The notes beneath the pieces were generated by a model. That model did not search any database, was not told the origin of the DNA, and saw only the letters and a list, made by a program, of their open reading frames with translations. From assembly GCA_003170115.1 (NCBI GenBank), contig PMZS01000200.1, forward strand, positions 3,422 to 11,183: 7,762 nt of DNA, given 5' to 3'. Source of the DNA: Spirochaetaceae bacterium. Its GTDB lineage: Bacteria > Spirochaetota > Spirochaetia > SZUA-6 > Fen-1364. The translations under genes were made by a program, and so were the position numbers. Positions within the stretch are counted from its first letter, which is position 1; each line of letters starts with the position of its first letter. This document shows positions 4,509-7,762 of the stretch, piece after piece.

Positions 4509-5936
4509 ATGCCGAAATTCATCGACGAAGATTTTCTGCTCACAACCCGGGCTTCCCGGCGGCTGTACCACGACCACGCGGAAGGCATGCCCATCCTGGA
4601 TTTCCATTGTCACCTGCCGGCCCGCGACATTGCGGAGAACCGGGCGTTTGCCAACCTCACCGAGGCCTGGCTCGAGGGCGATCACTACAAGTGGCGGGCA
4701 ATGCGCGCCTGCGGCGTCTCCGAGCGCCAGGTCACGGGGGAAGCTTCAGACCGGGACAAATTCCTGGCGTGGGCCGAGACCGTGCCGAGCACGATCGGCA
4801 ATCCCCTCTACCACTGGACGCACCTGGAGCTGAAGAGGTATTTCGGCCTGCAGGGGGTCCTCCTCTCCCCTGCCACCGCGCCCTCGGTGTACGATCGCTG
4901 CTCTGCAATGCTCGCACAGGAGGACTTCCGTGTCCGGTCCCTCCTCACCCGCATGAACGTCCGGGTGGTCTGCACGACGGACGATCCCGTAGACGATCTT
5001 GCGCATCACGCGAAACTGAATGCCGACCCATCGTATCCTGTCACCGTCGTGCCTACCTTCCGTCCCGACGAGGCCAATGGCGTGGAGAACCCGGCACGCT
5101 TCAACGCGTGGGTGGACAAGCTCTCCCGATCGGCGGGCATCGAGGTGCTCGGATGGAGGGATTTCATTGCCGCCCTGCGCGCGCGGCACGGTTTTTTCCA
5201 CGCGGCAGGCTGCCGAGCCTCCGATCACGGCCTCGAAGAGCCGTCTGCGGAGGAGTGCACGGAGGAAGACGTTGCGAAGATCTTCCACTCGGCGCGCGGC
5301 GGATCCGCGCCCGACGCGCGCGAAGCGCGGGCCTTCAAGTCCGCGGTCCTGCGGGCCCTCGCCCTGATGGACGCCGAAAAGGGCTGGGTGCAGCAGCTCC
5401 ACATGGGGGCTCTGCGGGACGTCAACACGAGGTATTTCGCACTGCTGGGGCCCAACTCCGGTTTCGATGTGATCGGAGATTTCTCACTCGCCCGGCCGCT
5501 TGTCCGCTTCCTCGATTCACTCGAAGCCGCGGACGGGCTGCCAAAGACCATCCTGTACGGCTTGAATCCCGCCGACAACGCCATGCTTGCCGTCATGAGC
5601 GGTGCCTTTCCTCGAGAGAACGTCCGGGGCAGAATGCAGCTCGGCGCCGCGTGGTGGTTCAACGATCAGAAGCAGGGAATGGAAGAGCACCTGCGCACCC
5701 TGATGTCCATGGGCCTGCTCGCCAACTTTGTCGGGATGCTGACCGATTCCCGCAGTTTCCTCTCATTTTCGCGCCACGAATACTTCCGGCGGATCCTGTG
5801 TTCCGTGCTGGGCCTCGCGGTGGAGGCCGGGGAGCTGCCGCGCGACTTCGACCTGCTGGGCGGGATGGTGAAGAACATCTGCTGGTACAACGCGGAAAAG
5901 TTCTTCGGGATTCCCGCAAAACGGGTGGCGGGCTAG
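4509..5936 (+). CDS. uxaC: Glucuronate/galacturonate (uronate) isomerase
   Basis: Catalyses the first step of hexuronate breakdown: D-glucuronate to D-fructuronate and D-galacturonate to D-tagaturonate, in the cytoplasm. The 475 aa compare with about 470 for E. coli UxaC and align over the full length as I remember that sequence. The amidohydrolase-fold metal site HCH is at 33-35 (DFHCHLP). Other near-identical blocks are EDFLL, GDHYKWRAMR (57-66), IGNPLYHWTHLELKR, MNVRVVCTTDDP (149-160), GWVQQLHMGALR, WWFNDQK, GMLTDSRSFLS and HEYFRRILC. The start ATG matches the family N-terminus; only GGGG lies before it as an SD. The downstream genes uxaB/uxuB and uxaA/uxuA are not in the window, so the next step must be encoded elsewhere. 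The stop TAG overlaps that of the convergent amidohydrolase gene. Confidence 0.97.
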   Translation: MPKFIDEDFLLTTRASRRLYHDHAEGMPILDFHCHLPARDIAENRAFANLTEAWLEGDHYKWRAMRACGVSERQVTGEASDRDKFLAWAETVPSTIGNPLYHWTHLELKRYFGLQGVLLSPATAPSVYDRCSAMLAQEDFRVRSLLTRMNVRVVCTTDDPVDDLAHHAKLNADPSYPVTVVPTFRPDEANGVENPARFNAWVDKLSRSAGIEVLGWRDFIAALRARHGFFHAAGCRASDHGLEEPSAEECTEEDVAKIFHSARGGSAPDAREARAFKSAVLRALALMDAEKGWVQQLHMGALRDVNTRYFALLGPNSGFDVIGDFSLARPLVRFLDSLEAADGLPKTILYGLNPADNAMLAVMSGAFPRENVRGRMQLGAAWWFNDQKQGMEEHLRTLMSMGLLANFVGMLTDSRSFLSFSRHEYFRRILCSVLGLAVEAGELPRDFDLLGGMVKNICWYNAEKFFGIPAKRVAG

Positions 5937-7051
5937 AAGCCCAGACGCTCCTCCAGCAGGAGGTGCAATCCATCCCAGGAGAACACCGCGACAGGGCCGC
6001 GCCTGCCGGCCTGGAGATCCGCCCACGCCAGGTCGCCGACGGCGGCCGCGGCGGAACGGGTTGCCATGAGCAGGGCAGAGTCGATGCCGGGCTCCGCTTC
6101 CCGGGCCAGCAGCTCGACGTCCTCCCGGAGAGTCCGCGCAGCGCCGGAGAGCTGGCTGGTTCCCTTCACGCGGAGTCCGCCGCCCCGAAGCTCCACCCTG
6201 TTGCCCTCCATCTCGTAGTCACCCTCGGGCAGGCCGGAAAGGTGGGCGAGATCGCTCACCAGGATCGACTTCGCCACCCCCTTCGCCCTGATGCCGATGC
6301 GCAGGGTTGCAAAGGGGACGTGGTGGCCGTCGGCGATGAAACACGCGTACAGCCCGTCCTCCGATAGTTGCGAGTAGACCACGTTGGAGTGCCGGTCCAG
6401 AAGCCGGGCGCACCCGTTGAACAGGTGCGTGCTCATGCGCGCTCCCGCTCTCACCGCCGCGGTGACGTCCGCGGCGGACGCGGCTGTGTGACCCAGGGAT
6501 ACGATCGTGCCCGCTCCCACCGCACTCTTCACCAGGTCCAGTGCGCCGGGAAGCTCGGGGGCGAGGGTGAGCAGGCGGATTCTTCCCATGGCCACCTGGT
6601 TCAAGGCGCCCCACTCGTACAGCGAGACCTCTCGCACGTGTTCCGTCCGGTGGATTCCGCGGGAGCCGTCCAGGCTTGAGATCCACGGACCTTCGAGGTG
6701 GATCGCCCATGCACCGGGAATCCTTCCGTTGTCCCAGGCCCGGCTGAATGTGCCGAGCACGGCCCGCGCCGTCTCGAGGCTGCAGGAGATGATCGTCGGG
6801 CAGTACCGGCTCACCCCGCCGGACCTGATGAGGGCGTCGGCGCGCTCGAGCTGAGCCTGGTCCAGGGAGACGTCCGTGAAATTGATGCCCGCAATGCCGT
6901 TGATCTGAAGATCGAAGAGTCCCGGCGTGATCCATCGGCAGTGCTCCTCCGCGAAGGAGGGGTCCTTGCAGGACAGGCTTTCCACCATCTCCTTGACGTA
7001 TGACAACTCCCAGAGGCCCTGCCTGCCGGGAATCCTTCCGCGGATGATCAT
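5933..7051 (-). CDS. nagA: NagA-type amidohydrolase, probable N-acetylglucosamine-6-phosphate deacetylase
   Basis: NagA removes acetate from N-acetylglucosamine-6-phosphate so that amino sugars can enter glycolysis. The 372 aa match the family's usual ~380. Seen in order: PGLFDLQINGIAG (43-55), the metal ligand Glu120 in IHLEGPW, His188 in SLGHTAA, His209 in MSTHLFNG, the substrate-contacting ADGHHVP with His244, and catalytic Asp267 in VSDLAHLSG. All key residues are present, but several motifs deviate from classical NagA: HLFNGC for HxFNAM, TSQLSGAARTL for the LAGS loop, and no standard ADLVV ending. A related substrate is therefore possible, such as N-acetylgalactosamine-6-phosphate or a non-phosphorylated derivative. 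ATG 7051 overlaps the TGA of the upstream Gfo/Idh gene (ATGA), implying coupled translation. Family is firm, exact substrate less so. Confidence 0.83.
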   Translation of the reverse strand: MIIRGRIPGRQGLWELSYVKEMVESLSCKDPSFAEEHCRWITPGLFDLQINGIAGINFTDVSLDQAQLERADALIRSGGVSRYCPTIISCSLETARAVLGTFSRAWDNGRIPGAWAIHLEGPWISSLDGSRGIHRTEHVREVSLYEWGALNQVAMGRIRLLTLAPELPGALDLVKSAVGAGTIVSLGHTAASAADVTAAVRAGARMSTHLFNGCARLLDRHSNVVYSQLSEDGLYACFIADGHHVPFATLRIGIRAKGVAKSILVSDLAHLSGLPEGDYEMEGNRVELRGGGLRVKGTSQLSGAARTLREDVELLAREAEPGIDSALLMATRSAAAAVGDLAWADLQAGRRGPVAVFSWDGLHLLLEERLGF

Positions 7052-7762
7052 GCCAGCCGCACGCGGGGTGCCGCACCGCCGGAGGCGGATTCGGCACCGC
7101 CGGAGGCGGATTCGGTGCCGCCATAGTCGATGCGCGCGGGGCGGCCCCCGTTGAGGATCGAAAGGCGCCCCGCTTCCACCGCCAGCTCGTTCACGCTGCT
7201 GTTGAGGGGCGTGGCGATGATGCCCGCCTCATCGACGGCACGCAGGGCAAGCCCGCGAGCCTCCCGGGCCGCGGCAGCAGTGAGTCCCGTTGCCGCTGAT
7301 TCCACGGCATGCACCGTTGCCACCAGTGCCTCGATGGAATCGTAGCCGTATCCCACCGGACGAAGTCCCTCCCCTTCCCACGGGACGAGACGGAAAAAGT
7401 CGGGGCTGACGTAGTTGTAATAGGACCCGCCGGGCACCATCTCCTCCAGGTAGGAGTAGCTCACCCCGCGGTGATGATCGTCGTGACGGATCATTCCTGA
7501 TGCATTCGGACCTTCGCAGTACATGAGGAGGCCCTGGTCATTGCTTCCCGCCGCGCGGTCGGGATACCCCAGGCCATTGGAAACGGAAAGCAGCGCGCCG
7601 TTCTCCCAGCGGACGCTGGCCAGCGACCAGAGAAACCCCTCGTTGCCGTTGGGAAACCGGCGGCGCACGCCGAAGAGAGAGACCTCGACGGGCCGCAGGC
7701 CCGTGATGAAATGCACGAGGTCGAGGTAGTGGCACCCGACGTAGGTGAACGGATCCGTTGCC
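7048..7762 (-). CDS. Gfo/Idh/MocA-family oxidoreductase, C-terminal part (5' end outside window)
   Basis: 237 residues of an NAD(P)-dependent sugar oxidoreductase; the N-terminal Rossmann domain lies beyond the window. The visible part starts within the active-site helix, DPFTYVGCHYLDLVHFITG, where the His and Asp of GCHYLD correspond to the conserved catalytic G-x-H-x-x-D region. The C-terminal alpha/beta domain then follows, with VEVSLFGV, WENGALLSVSNG and a closing helix VATVHAVESA. The frame stays open to the window edge, so internal GTG 7716 is not a start. The C-terminus ends in two copies of ESASGGA encoded by a 21-bp tandem repeat, a tail not usual in the family. It is the first gene seen of an operon with the NagA-type protein. 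The substrate is unknown, but a sugar, amino sugar or uronate derivative fits the neighbours. Confidence 0.85.
   Translation of the reverse strand, partial: ATDPFTYVGCHYLDLVHFITGLRPVEVSLFGVRRRFPNGNEGFLWSLASVRWENGALLSVSNGLGYPDRAAGSNDQGLLMYCEGPNASGMIRHDDHHRGVSYSYLEEMVPGGSYYNYVSPDFFRLVPWEGEGLRPVGYGYDSIEALVATVHAVESAATGLTAAAAREARGLALRAVDEAGIIATPLNSSVNELAVEAGRLSILNGGRPARIDYGGTESASGGAESASGGAAPRVRLA
7073..7114. repeat. Two tandem 21-bp repeats in the Gfo/Idh 3' end
   Basis: Two identical 21-bp units (7073-7093 and 7094-7114), with a degenerate partial copy at 7115-7122. In frame they encode ESASGGA twice on the minus strand, 22 bases before the coupled start of the amidohydrolase gene. Copy number could change by replication slippage without breaking the frame, since 21 is a multiple of three. 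Confidence 0.85.

Noticed and set aside
3441..4685. 415-codon open extension upstream of the EamA gene on the minus strand
   Set aside because: It is the antisense of ldh and the uxaC start. Its translation is Arg/Asp/Gly-rich with no family motifs, and the transporter's first helix begins at ATG 3440.
4451..6367. 638-codon plus-strand open frame across uxaC and the amidohydrolase gene
   Set aside because: A high-GC shadow frame, rich in Arg, Ala, Gly and Pro, lying over a gene with an unmistakable UxaC sequence in another frame.
6219..7124. 301-codon minus-strand frame with Pro-rich repeats at its start
   Set aside because: It overlaps the NagA-type gene in another frame, and its PNPPPAV repeats are just the 21-bp tandem repeat read out of frame.

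Overview
The window looks like a piece of a GC-rich bacterial chromosome. Coding stretches sampled are near 70% GC, starts are preceded by Shine-Dalgarno (SD) sites of the GGAGG type, and sigma70-like promoter hexamers can be read in some gaps. Every gene assigned has a familiar bacterial family. I cannot fix the phylum from sequence alone; a proteobacterial, desulfobacterial, acidobacterial or similar lineage would all fit. No rRNA, tRNA, CRISPR array or intact mobile element was seen.

Left block (1-2343, all minus strand). Read in the direction of transcription, it holds an MTA/SAH-nucleosidase-like protein (2343-1564), a structured gap, a small ribbon-helix-helix (RHH) regulator (1365-1159), a two-domain universal stress protein (1162-302) and the first third of protein-L-isoaspartate methyltransferase (248-1, cut by the window edge). 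The regulator and stress gene overlap by 4 bp (GTGA). A good promoter candidate sits just before the regulator, so regulator-usp-pcm is probably one stress or protein-repair operon. The nucleosidase may remove the S-adenosylhomocysteine that the methyltransferase makes, but its own transcript boundary is unclear.

Gap 2344-2516. This stretch is AT-richer than its surroundings. It holds a perfect 11-bp inverted repeat with a 3-base loop (REP-like or terminator-like), a perfect 12-bp palindrome, and an orphan AAGGAGGTGA ribosome-binding site followed by a 14-codon reading frame. It is the part least explained by ordinary genes.

Middle block (2517-4454). A drug/metabolite (EamA) transporter on the minus strand is divergent from an L-lactate dehydrogenase on the plus strand, sharing a 63-bp promoter region. 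The dehydrogenase keeps its catalytic residues and the two residues of the fructose-1,6-bisphosphate allosteric site.

Right block (4509-7762). A complete glucuronate/galacturonate isomerase (uxaC, plus) converges on a minus-strand pair: a Gfo/Idh/MocA oxidoreductase (5' end beyond the window) coupled by an ATGA overlap to a NagA-type amidohydrolase. The stop codons of uxaC and the amidohydrolase share one CTAG. Together these genes point to catabolism of uronic acids and N-acetylated amino sugars, with lactate dehydrogenase possibly handling the pyruvate produced.
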